A stretch of 5,005 bases of DNA. Source: Candidatus Sericytochromatia bacterium (lineage in GTDB: Bacteria > Cyanobacteriota > Sericytochromatia > UBA7694 > JACMQJ01). Location of the stretch: NCBI GenBank assembly GCA_014377055.1, contig JACMQJ010000703.1, positions 1 to 5,005 on the forward strand, written 5' to 3'. The translations under genes and the position numbers were made by a program. Position 1 is the stretch's first letter. Each line of letters begins with the position of its first letter. Below, piece after piece: positions 4,869-5,005 of the stretch. The notes under the pieces were generated by a model, which saw only the letters and a program-made list of their open reading frames with translations, was not told the DNA's origin and did not search any database.

Positions 4869-5005
4869 ATGATTTTTTTGATTTCAGAAATACCGCTTGA
4901 AAATAGTGATTTAAAATCAGAGCTATTGGATAATAAAGCTGGTGGTTTTGTTTGCTTTGAAGGCTGGGTTAGAGATTTTAATGAAAATAAAGAAGTTTTG
5001 ATGCT
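4869..5005 (+). CDS. moaE: Molybdopterin synthase large (catalytic) subunit MoaE, partial
   Basis: The first 45 codons of a gene running off the right edge; the family is usually about 140-150 residues. MoaE pairs with the small subunit MoaD, whose C-terminal thiocarboxylate supplies sulfur to convert cyclic pyranopterin monophosphate into molybdopterin in the cytosol. Seen: an N-terminus MIFLISEIPLENSDLKSEL, matching the usual 'sequence of short strand then pl' opening, then AGGFVCFEGWVRDFNENKEVLML, which aligns with the family signature GAxxxFxGxVRxxNxGxxVxxL. The residues that bind the MoaD tail and the catalytic lysine lie beyond the window. The ribosome binding site is weak (TGGTAA, 4856-4861). 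The gene sits 60 bases after the UbiA-family gene on the same strand. No other molybdenum cofactor gene is visible, so whether it heads a mo-cofactor cluster depends on what follows to the right. Confidence 0.85.
   Translation, partial: MIFLISEIPLENSDLKSELLDNKAGGFVCFEGWVRDFNENKEVLM

Overview
The window is AT-rich DNA, roughly 30% G+C by eye. Its genes use ATG starts with short purine-rich Shine-Dalgarno sites, and one encodes a lipoprotein with a Gram-negative-looking signal. The set (CbpA-type J-protein, YgiD-type dioxygenase, Iron_permease-family protein, CLC-F-like antiporter, MoaE) and the base composition fit a low-GC gammaproteobacterium. Francisella or a relative is my best guess, from composition and general resemblance only. 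I see no tRNA, rRNA, insertion sequence, CRISPR array or phage gene; this looks like ordinary chromosome.

Left block, minus strand (about 1-1563): a complete LigB/DODA-type extradiol dioxygenase gene (ygiD-like) is followed, probably with an 8-base overlap, by a CLC-family antiporter gene cut off by the left edge. The antiporter carries the sequence signatures I associate with fluoride-exporting CLC-F proteins. A 246-base region (1564-1809) separates this pair from a divergent plus-strand gene and holds a long, nearly perfect inverted repeat (1706-1759).

Middle block: a plus-strand 124-residue membrane protein of the Iron_permease family (1810-2184) converges on a minus-strand gene for a small, charge-segregated lipoprotein of unknown function (2289-2705). 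A perfect 38-base palindrome and a second hairpin between them can terminate both. Upstream of the lipoprotein, three copies of the octamer AGTTAAYC lie 22 and 21 bases apart, in the region shared with the divergent cbpA-like gene.

Right block, plus strand (2938-5005): a cbpA-like DnaJ-family co-chaperone, a UbiA-family integral membrane prenyltransferase of unknown substrate, and the first 45 codons of moaE (molybdopterin synthase large subunit). Spacings of 41 and 60 bases allow one operon, but TATAAT hexamers in both gaps leave room for separate promoters.

I did not find a convincing new multi-gene system. The observations most worth following are the two non-coding structures (1706-1759 and 2754-2804), the CLC-F-like antiporter without a visible fluoride riboswitch, and the lipoprotein with a lysine-rich tail. 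Two annotated start sites need care: TTG codons just upstream of the dioxygenase and lipoprotein ATGs overlap the Shine-Dalgarno sequences and are not starts.
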